Assembly (NCBI RefSeq): GCF_001984715.1
Contig: NZ_MSPR01000003.1
Location: forward strand, 112,819 to 176,818
Length of the DNA: 64,000 nt
Source: Streptococcus azizii
GTDB taxonomy: Bacteria; Bacillota; Bacilli; Lactobacillales; Streptococcaceae
Reading direction: 5' to 3'
Below the pieces are notes generated by a model, which did not search any database, had not been told where the DNA came from, and saw only the letters and a program-made list of their open reading frames with translations. This document shows positions 17,125 to 27,471 of this stretch, one piece after another. Both the position numbers and the translations under genes were made by a program. The stretch's first letter is position 1, and each line of letters starts with the position of its first letter.

Positions 17125-18063
17125 ATGTTAGAAATGATTTTGGATAAGATAAAAGAGTATCAAACGATTCTGATTCACCGCCACATGAGGCCAGATCCAG
17201 ACGCCTTAGGTAGTCAAGTGGGTTTGCAACGGCTGTTACAAAAAAATTTCCCTGAAAAGACCATCAAGGTGACCGGATATACAGAGCCGAACCTTGCCTG
17301 GCTAGCGCAGATGGAGACAATCGAGGATGCAGACTACCAAGGGGCCTTAGTCATCGTGACAGATACAGCCAATCAGGAGCGGATTGATGACAAGCGATAC
17401 GATCAAGGTGACTTTCTCATCAAGATAGATCATCATCCAAACGATGACGTTTACGGTGATATTTCCTGGGTGGATACCAAGGCGAGTTCTTGTAGTGAGA
17501 TGATTGCGCACTTTGCCTTAGAAATGGGATTGGAACTGGATCGTGATAGTGCCTATCTATTTTATGCAGGTATTGTCGGTGATACGGGGCGTTTTCTTTA
17601 TCCCGCAACTTCTGCGAAAACCTTTGAAATTGTAGCGCAACTTCGGCAGTATGACTTTGATTTTGCAGGACTTTCGCGGCAGATGGACTCGGTAGACTAC
17701 ACTATTGCCAAGCTCATTGCTCATGTCTACGACCATTTGGAGGTGGATGAAAACGGTGCAGCCCGTGTGGTTCTCAGTCAAAAATTGCTGAAGGAATATG
17801 GTGTTTCCGATGCTGATACTGCTAGTGTCGTCGGGGTACCGGGTCGGGTCAATACCGTTAAAAACTGGGGCGTCTTTGTTGAGCAGCCAGATGGTTCTTA
17901 TCGAGTACGCTTGCGGAGTAAATTTCTTCCAATCAATGGGATTGCCAAACGCCATCATGGTGGTGGACACCCGTTAGCTAGTGGGGCAAATTCTTACTCT
18001 TTGGAAGAAAATGAAATCATCTACAGAGAATTACAACAGGTGGCAGCGGATGCAGGCAAATAG
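17125..18063 (+). CDS. pde2: DHH/DHHA1 phosphodiesterase (Pde2/NrnA type)
   Basis: The 312-residue protein has the metal-binding motifs of the DHH family: HRHMRPDPDALGSQ, VIVTDTANQERI, IDHHPND and FYAGIVGDTGRF. A C-terminal DHHA1 motif KRHHGGGHPLASGAN is also present. Streptococcal Pde2 cleaves pApA, the product of c-di-AMP breakdown, and short oligonucleotides; related NrnA enzymes also act on pAp. Its position next to a flavodoxin and upstream of rpmE2 is the same as in Streptococcus pneumoniae, which supports the Pde2 assignment. The stop overlaps the ApbE start by 14 bases. Confidence 0.88.
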   Translation: MLEMILDKIKEYQTILIHRHMRPDPDALGSQVGLQRLLQKNFPEKTIKVTGYTEPNLAWLAQMETIEDADYQGALVIVTDTANQERIDDKRYDQGDFLIKIDHHPNDDVYGDISWVDTKASSCSEMIAHFALEMGLELDRDSAYLFYAGIVGDTGRFLYPATSAKTFEIVAQLRQYDFDFAGLSRQMDSVDYTIAKLIAHVYDHLEVDENGAARVVLSQKLLKEYGVSDADTASVVGVPGRVNTVKNWGVFVEQPDGSYRVRLRSKFLPINGIAKRHHGGGHPLASGANSYSLEENEIIYRELQQVAADAGK

Positions 18064-19015
18064 TCGGAGTATTCGTCTCATGGGGACGGTGATTGAGTTG
18101 AAGATTTGGCACCAGGATGCAAGCCCCATTTTAGACCAAGTAGAAGAACTTCTTTATTTGTATAAGAATCGGTTTTCGGCCAATGATTTAACGTCAGAAC
18201 TCATGGAAGTCAATCTCAATGCAGGAGTGCAGGCGGTACCTGTTGCAGCGGATTTATTCGACTTGATTGCATTGGGAAAGATGCACAGCTGTGCGCCAAA
18301 TAGTTATTTAAATATTACGATCGGTCCCCTAGTTCAAACTTGGCGAATTGGCTTTGCGGATGCGCGTGTTCCAAATCAAGATGAAATTGAGGAAAAGCTA
18401 GCCCTTATCCATCCATGGGATATTGAACTAGATGAGGAAGGACGGTCTGTCTATCTGAAAAAAGCAGGTATGGCGATTGATCTTGGTGCTCTGGCAAAGG
18501 GCTATATTGCAGACCGTATTGTGGAACATCTGGAGCGGGTAGGTGTATCAAGGGGACTCATCAATCTGGGAGGGAATGTCCTCACTTTTGGTCCAGCAAG
18601 CCACAACGTAGATGATTTGTGGCAGATTGGAATCCAGCATCCAAAACTTCCACGCGGAAACAATGTTGCAATTTTGAAAGTCGGAGCGGAGTCGGTGGTA
18701 ACTTCAGGTATCTATGAGCGCACCTTGACCTATGAAGGAAAGACCTACCATCATATTTTTGATAGCCAGACAGGTTATCCTATCACCAGCGATGTAGCCA
18801 GCTTGACCATTGTCTCAAAACGGTCTGTGGATGGTGAGATTTGGACTACTCGCCTCTTTGGAAGTTCGATTTCTGCCATCTATCAGACTGTGCTAGCCCA
18901 AGAAGGACTTGAGGCTGTAATCATCACCAAAGATGATAAAATGATTATCACGCCAGGCTTGCAGGATCGCATCTTATTAGTAGGGGGAGGAGAGTATGAA
19001 AGAGGGCGGTTATGA
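18050..19015 (+). CDS. apbE: FAD:protein FMN transferase (ApbE family), cytosolic form
   Basis: ApbE enzymes transfer FMN from FAD to a Ser/Thr in target proteins within DxxSGA[S/T]-like motifs. The 321-residue product shows the family blocks SYLNITIGPLVQTWRIGFADARVPNQ, KAGMAIDLGALAKGYIADRI, SRGLINLGGNVLTFG, VVTSGIYERTLTYEGKTYHHIFDSQTGYPI. It has no signal peptide or lipobox, so it should act in the cytosol. ATG 18050 has AGGTGG ahead of it and overlaps the end of pde2. A longer reading from 17981 would bury 80 bases in pde2. A 49-codon gene starting within its last codons encodes two target-like motifs. Confidence 0.88.
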   Translation: MQANSRSIRLMGTVIELKIWHQDASPILDQVEELLYLYKNRFSANDLTSELMEVNLNAGVQAVPVAADLFDLIALGKMHSCAPNSYLNITIGPLVQTWRIGFADARVPNQDEIEEKLALIHPWDIELDEEGRSVYLKKAGMAIDLGALAKGYIADRIVEHLERVGVSRGLINLGGNVLTFGPASHNVDDLWQIGIQHPKLPRGNNVAILKVGAESVVTSGIYERTLTYEGKTYHHIFDSQTGYPITSDVASLTIVSKRSVDGEIWTTRLFGSSISAIYQTVLAQEGLEAVIITKDDKMIITPGLQDRILLVGGGEYERGRL

Positions 19016-19145
19016 AGTCATCGATTTATCCCTATTCACAGCCACTATGACCAACTTACAGACGGATACAGATTCTGGTGCATCCGAAGGTCATTTGGGA
19101 AATAGGGATACAATCGATACCCTTTCAGGAGCTTCCATTCACTAA
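18996..19145 (+). CDS. 49-residue protein with two ApbE flavinylation-like motifs
   Basis: This small gene starts at ATG 18996, five bases after a strong GGGGGAGG ribosome site, and overlaps the last 20 bases of apbE in another frame. The product, starting MKEGGYEVIDLSLF, contains DTDSGAS (residues 24-30) and DTLSGAS (41-47), both fitting the D-x-x-[S/T]-G-A-[S/T] pattern that ApbE modifies with FMN. It stops two residues after the second motif. It has no signal peptide, matching the cytosolic ApbE. Two readings are open: a minimal flavin-carrying protein, or the tail of a decayed FMN-binding-domain protein; the good ribosome site and intact frame favour the first. Confidence 0.6.
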   Translation: MKEGGYEVIDLSLFTATMTNLQTDTDSGASEGHLGNRDTIDTLSGASIH

Positions 19146-19203
19146 AAAAGTTGGAGGTAAGTCTTGCTAAGATAGCGAAAATATGATAGACTATAAACTA
19201 TCT

Positions 19204-19223
19204 ATGGCTCGGAAAGAGTCCAT
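19204..19223 (+). promoter_or_regulatory. Small hairpin in the rpmE2 leader
   Basis: ATGG-CTC and GAG-T-CCAT pair around a GGAAA loop with one bulged T, 20 bases before the start codon. L31 leaders that bind the protein for autoregulation are known in Firmicutes; I cannot show that this is one. Confidence 0.35.
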
Positions 19224-19243
19224 GGCAGAAAGGAATTTTTAAA

Positions 19244-19486
19244 ATGAAAAAAGATATCCATCCAGCATATCGCACAGTTGTATTTATGGATACAACGACT
19301 GGTTACAAGTTTCTTAGCGGTTCTACAAAGAACTCTAAAGAAACCATCGAATTTGAAGGTGAAACCTATCCATTGATTCGTGTGGAGATTTCATCAGACT
19401 CACATCCCTTCTACACTGGACGTCAAAAGTTCACTCAGGCAGATGGACGTGTGGATCGCTTCAACAAAAAGTACGGCCTCAAATAA
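19244..19486 (+). CDS. rpmE2: Ribosomal protein L31, type B (zinc-free)
   Basis: The 80-residue product begins [23 protein letters not shown] and ends RFNKKYGLK, as in type B L31. It has no cysteine pairs, so it is the zinc-independent paralogue that replaces type A L31 when zinc is scarce; many streptococci carry only this form. It binds the 50S subunit at the bridge to the 30S head. It has an AAGGA ribosome site and is followed immediately by a tandem set of terminator hairpins. Confidence 0.95.
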   Translation: MKKDIHPAYRTVVFMDTTTGYKFLSGSTKNSKETIEFEGETYPLIRVEISSDSHPFYTGRQKFTQADGRVDRFNKKYGLK

Positions 19487-19491
19487 AAAAA

Positions 19492-19660
19492 CAGTCCAGT
19501 GGACTGTTTTTTCACTCGCCAAGAAATAAAATAGCAAGTTCCAGTCCATTGGACTGTTTTTTCACTTGCCAAGAAATAGGATAGCGAGTTCCAGTCCATT
19601 GGACTGTTTTTTCACTCGCTCGGAAACAGAATAGCGAGTTCCAGTCCAGTGGCGCATTTT
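19492..19660 (+). repeat. 50-bp tandem repeat carrying three successive terminators
   Basis: The motif CAGTCCA[G/T]TGGACTG recurs at 19492, 19542 and 19592, with a decayed fourth start at 19642, an exact 50-bp period. Each complete unit has a 7-bp stem followed by TTTTTT, so each is a terminator. In the later units this stem is nested inside an outer GCGAGT/ACTCGC pair. The remaining bases to 19830 show no convincing gene. Confidence 0.9.
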
Positions 19661-19850
19661 TTATGAGCTTAGGAATGAGAAAGCTAATCTTGCTCTGGTG
19701 GAGTATAAGAGAAGGTGAAACGACAATTTTAGGGCTAATGGTCTTGTCTCGAAAATGGGAGTTGATGATGAAGAAATTTTCAGTATATCTTTTAGAAGAT
19801 CTGGTCCAACTTTCTTCACCTTCTTATTTCAAAATTATCACTTTTTCTGC

Positions 19851-19856
19851 TATACT
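19851..19856 (+). promoter_or_regulatory. Extended -10 box of rodA
   Basis: TGCTATACT lies about 37 bases before the rodA start, beyond the triple terminator, so rodA is transcribed separately from rpmE2. Confidence 0.6.
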
Positions 19857-19893
19857 GGGAAAGTGAATTGTTTGAAAGTATGAGGACGAAAAG

Positions 19894-21120
19894 ATGAAGA
19901 AAACTCCTTCTTTGGAGAGTCGTGTTGACTATGCCCTGATTTTACCCGTGTTTTTCTTACTGCTAATTGGAATTGTCTCAGTTTATATCGCAGTCAGTCA
20001 AGATTATCCTCACAATGTAGCCTCCATTGTGGGGCAACAGTTGATTTGGATTCTGCTAGGGATTAGTTTTGCCTTTTTAGTGATGCTATTTAGTACCAAA
20101 TTTCTCTGGAAAATGACCCCGATTTTATATGTGTTGGGGATCGGTCTGATGATCCTACCCCTGGTATTTTATAGTCCTACCTTGGTCGCATCTACAGGTG
20201 CAAAAAACTGGGTAACGATTCGTGGTGTGACCCTTTTTCAGCCCTCTGAATTTATGAAAATTTCCTATATCGTCATGATGGCTCGAAGCATTGTTACCTT
20301 TCAAAAGAAACATCCTGTAAAGACCCTTCAAAAAGATTTTCAGCTGATTGGCTATTTGACGATATGGACGCTTCCTGTTTTATTGCTTCTATATTTCCAA
20401 AAAGATTTGGGGACCTCTCTTGTATTCCTAGCTATTTTCAGCGGAATGGTCTTGCTCTCGGGTGTGTCGTGGAAAATCTTGCTACCAACCTTTCTAACAA
20501 TGGTTGTCTTAGTAGGGGGCTTCTTACTTCTGTTCATTGCGCCGGGAGGGACGACTTTTTTACACAATATGGGCATGGATACCTATAAGATTAACCGTAT
20601 TGCAGCCTGGCTAGATCCCTTTAAAAATGCCAAATCGACGACCTACCAGCAGGCTCAAAGTTTAATCGCTATTGGTAGCGGTGGTCTCACTGGTCTGGGC
20701 TTTAATAAAACTAATCTACTGGTTCCCGTTCGTGAGAGCGATATGATTTTCACTGTTATTGGGGAAGACTTTGGGTTTGTAGGTGGCGTGACCTTGATAG
20801 GACTCTATACCTTGCTGATTTATCGCATGTTGCGGATTACCCTACAGTCCAATAACCGTTTTTATACTTACATATCGACAGGTTATATCATGATGTTGCT
20901 CTTTCATATCTTTGAAAATATCGGAGCGGCTATAGGAGTCCTTCCCTTGACAGGAATTCCCTTGCCATTCATCTCTCAAGGAGGCTCCTCCATCATTTCT
21001 AACCTAATCGGTGTCGGCTTGATGCTATCGATGACTTATCAATACACCCTGTCCAACGAACAGCGTTATACTAAGTCACGGGCATATAAGAAAATCACAA
21101 TCAAACGTATAGAAAGATAG
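19894..21120 (+). CDS. rodA: SEDS glycosyltransferase RodA
   Basis: The 408-residue polytopic protein, about ten membrane helices, polymerises lipid II into peptidoglycan during peripheral wall growth. The SEDS signatures are clear: STGAKNWVTI, FQPSEFMKISYI, QKDLGTS, NKTNLLVPVRESDMIFTVIGEDFGFVGG, and PLTGIPLPFISQGGSS. Choice of RodA over FtsW rests on the N-terminal sequence (SRVDYALILPVFFLLLIGIVS) and on position upstream of gyrB and ezrA, as remembered from Streptococcus pneumoniae. It starts at ATG 19894 with GAGGA ahead and is followed after 7 bp by a DJ-1 gene. Confidence 0.9.
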   Translation: MKKTPSLESRVDYALILPVFFLLLIGIVSVYIAVSQDYPHNVASIVGQQLIWILLGISFAFLVMLFSTKFLWKMTPILYVLGIGLMILPLVFYSPTLVASTGAKNWVTIRGVTLFQPSEFMKISYIVMMARSIVTFQKKHPVKTLQKDFQLIGYLTIWTLPVLLLLYFQKDLGTSLVFLAIFSGMVLLSGVSWKILLPTFLTMVVLVGGFLLLFIAPGGTTFLHNMGMDTYKINRIAAWLDPFKNAKSTTYQQAQSLIAIGSGGLTGLGFNKTNLLVPVRESDMIFTVIGEDFGFVGGVTLIGLYTLLIYRMLRITLQSNNRFYTYISTGYIMMLLFHIFENIGAAIGVLPLTGIPLPFISQGGSSIISNLIGVGLMLSMTYQYTLSNEQRYTKSRAYKKITIKRIER

Positions 21121-21127
21121 GTGTGCT

Positions 21128-21664
21128 ATGAAAAAAGTGGCAGTGATACTAGCAAATGGCTTTGAGGAAATCGAAGCCCTAACCCCAGTAGATGTTCTGC
21201 GTCGGGCATCAATAGAATGTGATATGGTGGGATTGACAGCCAGAGAAGTTGAAGGCTCTCACGGTATCAAGGTGCAAGCAGACAAGGTTTTCACAGGGGA
21301 CTTGACTGACTATGATATGGTTATTTTACCAGGAGGGATGCCAGGCTCTATCCATTTGCGTGACCATGCCGGTTTGATTGAGGCGATACAAGTAACTGCA
21401 AATAGGAATCAGTATGTGGCAGCCATTTGTGCAGCCCCGATTGTTTTGGAAAAAGCAGGGCTTCTAGCTAATCGTCGCTATACATGCTATCCTAGTCAGG
21501 AGGAGAATATTGTTTCTGGGCAATATGTGACAGATACAGTTGTAGTTGACGGTAATATCGTGACGAGCAGAGGAGCAGGAACAGCCTTAGCTTTTGCCTA
21601 CCGTCTGGTGGCACTTCTTGGGGGAGATGCAGAGAGTTTGGCAGCTGCTATGGTGTATGAGTGA
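21128..21664 (+). CDS. DJ-1/PfpI family protein
   Basis: The 178-residue protein follows the DJ-1 pattern: NGFEEIEALTPVDVLRRA at the N-terminus, LPGGMPGS, and the nucleophile elbow AAICAAP with C101. Family members act as glyoxalase III/deglycase-like enzymes or redox chaperones; the exact activity is disputed. It follows rodA by 7 bp and is closed by a strong terminator before gyrB. Confidence 0.87.
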   Translation: MKKVAVILANGFEEIEALTPVDVLRRASIECDMVGLTAREVEGSHGIKVQADKVFTGDLTDYDMVILPGGMPGSIHLRDHAGLIEAIQVTANRNQYVAAICAAPIVLEKAGLLANRRYTCYPSQEENIVSGQYVTDTVVVDGNIVTSRGAGTALAFAYRLVALLGGDAESLAAAMVYE

Positions 21665-21679
21665 TAGGGCTTGAAGAAA

Positions 21680-21726
21680 GAAGGAGTGAAAGAAATCTCT
21701 TAGGGTGTTCTCACTCCTTTTTTTGT
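21680..21726 (+). terminator. Terminator between the DJ-1 gene and gyrB
   Basis: AAGGAGTGA pairs with TCACTCCTT, followed by at least seven T residues. Confidence 0.85.
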
Positions 21727-21748
21727 AGGAAAATAGTAAAAAATATGA

Positions 21749-21754
21749 TATAAT
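21749..21754 (+). promoter_or_regulatory. -10 box of gyrB
   Basis: TATAAT about 115 bases ahead of the gyrB start gives a long leader. No clear -35 was found. Confidence 0.45.
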
Positions 21755-21837
21755 GAGAGGTACTGATTTGGCTAGTTTGATAATGAATGGCTTCATCATC
21801 AAGTAGCAGGAAGGTCATGAATATCTATGTTTTTTGA

Positions 21838-23823
<1,986 letters not shown>

Positions 23824-23910
23824 TTTTCTAAAAACGAGTGCATATCGCCAAAAAGTATGATATAATAAAGCGATATTTTCCAGTACAAACTATTATCTAA
23901 GGAGATTTAC

Positions 23911-25635
23911 ATGTCTAGAGGAACAATCATTTTAATCGTCGCGATTGTTGTTATCCTAATTATTGCCTATATTATCTGTCTTATCGCTCGTAAACGAAAT
24001 GATAATTTACTAATTGCCTTGGAAGATCGAAAAGAAGATTTGTTCAACCTACCTGTCAACGATGAAGTAGAGGCAGTGAAGAGCCTGCATTTGATTGGAC
24101 AAAGTCAGGTGTCTTTCCGAGAATGGAATCAGAAGTGGGTAGACCTATCTCTCAATTCCTTTGCGGATATTGAAAATCATATTTTTGAGGCAGAAGCCTT
24201 TAATAATTCTTTCCGCTTTGTTCGCGCTAAGAGTGCGATTGATAGCATTGAAAGTCAGATTGATTTGATTGAAGAAGACATTATTGCTATTCGTCAAGGT
24301 TTAAAAGATTTAAAAGAACAGGAAGAGAGAAATTCAGGTCGTGTGAAACATGCCTTGGATCTCTTTGATAGTCTGCAAGAATCTGTTCGTGAGCGTGCTG
24401 AACAATATGGTGAAACCTTGCCAGAATTGGAAAAACAACTCAAAAATATAGAAGTTGAATTTTCTGAATTTGTGATGTTGAACTCATCTGGTGATCCGAT
24501 TGAAGCTGCAGGCATTTTGGATAAGACCGAAGAGCATATGATTGCTCTCAATCAAATTATGGATCGCCTTCCTGCCTTGATTGAGAAAGTCAATCAGGCT
24601 TTCCCAGACCAGCTGGACGACTTGGAAGCTGGTTATCGCAAATTAGTGGAGGAAGGATACCTATTTACAGAAGGGAATGTTGAAGCGCATTTCCAGGAAA
24701 TCCGAGTGGCTATTCGTGAAACAACAGCCCTCATCGTATCATTTGACTTAGAGGCTGCCGAGGTAGAAATTGACGAAATCCAAGCGAAGATTGACTACCT
24801 ATACCAAATCTTTACTCGGGAAATTGAAGCTCATAAGGGAGCTGTCAGGATGAGCAAGAAGCTACCAAAATTCCTTGAACATGTCGTTCAGAATACTGGG
24901 GTTTTGACAGAGGAAGCAGAACGCTTGAACCATTCCTACATTTTAGTTGAAAGCAAGCTATCTCGAATTTCTAAACTCGTTGCGAAGCTATCCTCAATGG
25001 AAACGGTTGTGCATGACAGTATTGCAGAGCTAGAAACCCCAAATGTTGCTTATTCGATTCTTGAGGAGCGTCTAGAACATGCTCTTACAACTCTTAAACA
25101 AATGGAAGAGGAGCAACTGGTCTTGGCGGATTATTTGACATCACAAGAGACATCTGAGACAAATGCTCGCAAGAAAGCGACTCTTTATATCAATCAGTTG
25201 CATACCTTGAAACGCTACATGGAAAAACGTAGTTTACCGGGTATCCCAGAGGATTTCTTATCTGTTTTCTTTAGGGCAAGTGGTCATGTAGAGGCCCTGT
25301 TAGCAGAGTTAGACTACAAACGAATCAATATTGAGATTGTCAATCGCTTGTTAGAAAATGCCTCATTTGATATGAACGAATTGGAAGAAGTAGCTTATAC
25401 CATTGTTCAAAATGCGGCGCTAACAGAGCAGTTACTTCAATATTCAAATCGCTATCGTTCGTCAAATGCGTCCATCCAACAAGCCTTTAATCGCTCCTTA
25501 GCAATCTTTGAAAAGGACTATGATTATCAAGCAGCATTTGAGGAAATTTCATTTGCCTTAGAAGCTGTTGAACCAGGTGTCACAGAACGCTTCGTCCGTT
25601 CGTATGAAAAAACAAGAGAAACGATTCGTTACTAA
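23911..25635 (+). CDS. ezrA: Septation ring formation regulator EzrA
   Basis: The 574-residue protein has one N-terminal membrane helix (about 5-25) with a cytosolic remainder that is almost entirely helical and spectrin-like coiled coil, the layout of EzrA. It binds FtsZ and coordinates division with wall synthesis. A typical late motif is seen near [18 protein letters not shown] at about 23862 and a clear AAGGAG ribosome site precede it, and a short AAGCCCTAGGGCTT hairpin with T-run ends it. Order gyrB-ezrA is conserved in streptococci. Confidence 0.92.
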   Translation: MSRGTIILIVAIVVILIIAYIICLIARKRNDNLLIALEDRKEDLFNLPVNDEVEAVKSLHLIGQSQVSFREWNQKWVDLSLNSFADIENHIFEAEAFNNSFRFVRAKSAIDSIESQIDLIEEDIIAIRQGLKDLKEQEERNSGRVKHALDLFDSLQESVRERAEQYGETLPELEKQLKNIEVEFSEFVMLNSSGDPIEAAGILDKTEEHMIALNQIMDRLPALIEKVNQAFPDQLDDLEAGYRKLVEEGYLFTEGNVEAHFQEIRVAIRETTALIVSFDLEAAEVEIDEIQAKIDYLYQIFTREIEAHKGAVRMSKKLPKFLEHVVQNTGVLTEEAERLNHSYILVESKLSRISKLVAKLSSMETVVHDSIAELETPNVAYSILEERLEHALTTLKQMEEEQLVLADYLTSQETSETNARKKATLYINQLHTLKRYMEKRSLPGIPEDFLSVFFRASGHVEALLAELDYKRINIEIVNRLLENASFDMNELEEVAYTIVQNAALTEQLLQYSNRYRSSNASIQQAFNRSLAIFEKDYDYQAAFEEISFALEAVEPGVTERFVRSYEKTRETIRY

Positions 25636-25639
25636 ACAA

Positions 25640-25660
25640 GAAGCCCTAGGGCTTTTTGTT
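25640..25660 (+). terminator. Short terminator after ezrA
   Basis: AAGCCCTAGGGCTT followed by TTTGTTTT. Confidence 0.7.
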
Positions 25661-25686
25661 TTAGATAGATAAAATAAGGAGGGAAA

Positions 25687-26328
25687 ATGCCGGTAAAAGG
25701 ATTGTTAGTCATGGATGTGGACAGTACCTTGATTTTGGAGGAAGGAATTGATCTACTGGGGGAAGAAGCAGGTGTAGGAAGCGAGGTAGCGGCAATTACT
25801 GAGCGTGCGATGCGGGGAGAGCTTGATTTTAAAGAGGCGCTTGCGAAGCGAGTTGCCCTATTAAAAGGCTTGCCTGCTAGTATATTTGAAGCTATTTCAG
25901 AAAGGATCCATTTTACTCCTGGAGCAAGAGAGCTGGTCGAAGCGATGCATAAGAGGGGGTACAAGGTTGCAGTAGTATCGGGAGGTTTTCATGAAACGGT
26001 AGATCGACTGGCGGAGAAGCTAGAAATTGATTACGTCAAGGCCAACCGCTTGGAAGTAGAAGCAGGGATTCTCACTGGTCGTGTTCTAGGTGATATTGTC
26101 ACGAAAGAAACGAAAAAAGCCTGCCTGCAACAATGGGCGGAGGAAAACGGTTTAGAATTGGCGCAGACTATTGCGGTTGGAGATGGTGCCAATGATTTGT
26201 TAATGATCCAGACAGCAGGTCTTGGAATTGCCTTTTGTGCCAAACCGATTGTGCAAGAACAGGCTCCTTATCAGATCAACGAAAAAAATCTTGCTAAAGT
26301 TCTAGAATTGTTGGATACGGCCCAATAG
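25687..26328 (+). CDS. serB: Phosphoserine phosphatase
   Basis: A HAD-family enzyme of 213 residues that dephosphorylates phosphoserine in the last step of serine synthesis. The nucleophile and acid aspartates are D10 and D12 in MDVDST. Motif II is VVSGGF, and motif III/IV is VGDGANDLLMI. The cap segment ERAMRGELDFKEALAKRVALLKGL matches SerB rather than other HAD enzymes. No ACT domain is present, as is common in Firmicutes. No other serine pathway gene lies beside it here. Confidence 0.9.
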   Translation: MPVKGLLVMDVDSTLILEEGIDLLGEEAGVGSEVAAITERAMRGELDFKEALAKRVALLKGLPASIFEAISERIHFTPGARELVEAMHKRGYKVAVVSGGFHETVDRLAEKLEIDYVKANRLEVEAGILTGRVLGDIVTKETKKACLQQWAEENGLELAQTIAVGDGANDLLMIQTAGLGIAFCAKPIVQEQAPYQINEKNLAKVLELLDTAQ

Positions 26329-26766
26329 GATGTAAAGCCCATAAAAGAGTCAAAATAAACAGAAGAGTAGCAGACTTCAAGAGGGAATCCACTCATTGAC
26401 GGAGAGATTCGGTGTGGCCTATTTGCCAATGAGATTGAGGCAAGGCCCTTTCTTCTGAACAGTATGATAGCCCAAAACAACAAAAAATAGGCAGGAGTAC
26501 AATTCTCTGTCTATTTTTTGTTGTTTTGGGCGTGTTCAATTATACAAGATACAAAGGGCGTCTAAAAAGCGACTGAAAATTAGGAAACATGACGAAGAAG
26601 TGTAACTTCTAGGAGTGTTTGTCTATTTTCCGAGCTTTTAGCCCGTGTTCAATTCACCGAGACTCTTGACAAGGTATCCTTTTGATTTTTATTGAGTATA
26701 AGGCAACGCTTGAATTGGTTTGAGGAATATTCCCTATTCAGATGTTGATTTTATAGAGTATACGCC
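26329..26766. repeat. Gap with a long hairpin and repeat fragments
   Basis: No gene is evident in this stretch. It contains a 26-bp inverted repeat (26470-26495 with 26506-26531), a degenerate GATACAAAG module near 26547, and the right half of a RUP-like element ending GAGTAT at 26699. A second GAGTAT-type end lies near 26758. Confidence 0.65.
26470..26531. terminator. 26-bp stem-loop after serB
   Basis: GCCCAAAACAACAAAAAATAG and its exact complement, extended by five more pairs with one wobble, enclose a 10-base loop. The T-run is inside the stem, so it could serve as terminator on either strand between the convergent serB and yueI-like genes. Confidence 0.6.
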
Positions 26767-27213
26767 CTACCCAAATAGTTTTTTCCAAAAGGAGGATTTT
26801 GTCTCCCTTTTGCTGGGTGTGGGGTGGAGAAGTGTAGCAAATTGCGTTAAGAGGGCCTTTTCCTCCCTTTGACTCGGACGGTCAGTATGAATCACCAAAC
26901 CAAAGACAGTAGCACAGTCTTCAGAAACGATGGTGGCTTCACACCCCAATTCTTGAGCGGTTTTTAGATAGAAAATTTGCCTCTGGTTAGCAATAAAGGG
27001 TGAAATTTTGACAAAGACAGGCTTGTAATTCTGGGTAATCTGTCCTAGAATTTCTTTGAAATGGTTTGCCAATTCTTGAGAATTGGCTTCGTCAATGCTG
27101 CACAGGCCAATGACACGCTCCTCAAAAGTCTGCAAAAATTTTCGTTGCTCATCTGGGTTGACTTTCAAACCACCGGCAGCTTGTTGGATAATAATGTCGT
27201 TGATATCTTTCAT
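26767..27213 (-). CDS. YueI family protein (DUF1694)
   Basis: The protein starts MKDINDIIIQQAAGGLKVNPDEQRKFL and has FEERVIGLCSIDEANSQEL, YKPVFVKISPFIANQRQIFYLKTAQELG and a C-terminal basic tail. This matches the YueI/DUF1694 family, whose function is unknown. Length is about 148 residues. I set the start at ATG 27213 (or 27219, two codons earlier) because a TGGTATACT extended -10 box covers 27220-27225, which leaves no room for a ribosome site and rules out the longer reading to 27384. The mRNA is probably leaderless. Confidence 0.8.
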   Translation of the reverse strand: MKDINDIIIQQAAGGLKVNPDEQRKFLQTFEERVIGLCSIDEANSQELANHFKEILGQITQNYKPVFVKISPFIANQRQIFYLKTAQELGCEATIVSEDCATVFGLVIHTDRPSQREEKALLTQFATLLHPTPSKRETKSSFWKKLFG

Positions 27214-27219
27214 AGTCAT

Positions 27220-27225
27220 AGTATA
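27220..27225 (-). promoter_or_regulatory. -10 box of the yueI-like gene at the start codon
   Basis: On the minus strand TGGTATACT is followed at once by ATG and six bases later by a second ATG. Transcription should start at about 27213. Confidence 0.65.
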
Positions 27226-27471
27226 CCATAAAAGTACAGTTTCGGAAATAGTCGGAAAAAGAGAACTAATTGTGGTACAATAGTAGGATGAAAGTTGGAT
27301 GAATATCCTTTGAACAGTAAAATGATACTCGGATAATGGATAACGAAGAGAAGTTCGATTTGCGATTGTGATAAGGATAGCCATACTAGCCTTATCTCCT
27401 TTCTTCCATCATTCTTCTTGTGAAAGAAAGCGTATCTACGGTTGATTTTCTTTGAGTCGCGAGAGGTATTT

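Noticed and set aside
19663..19866. 67-residue frame before rodA
   Set aside because: It has no ribosome site, starts in the decaying 50-bp repeat and runs into the rodA promoter.
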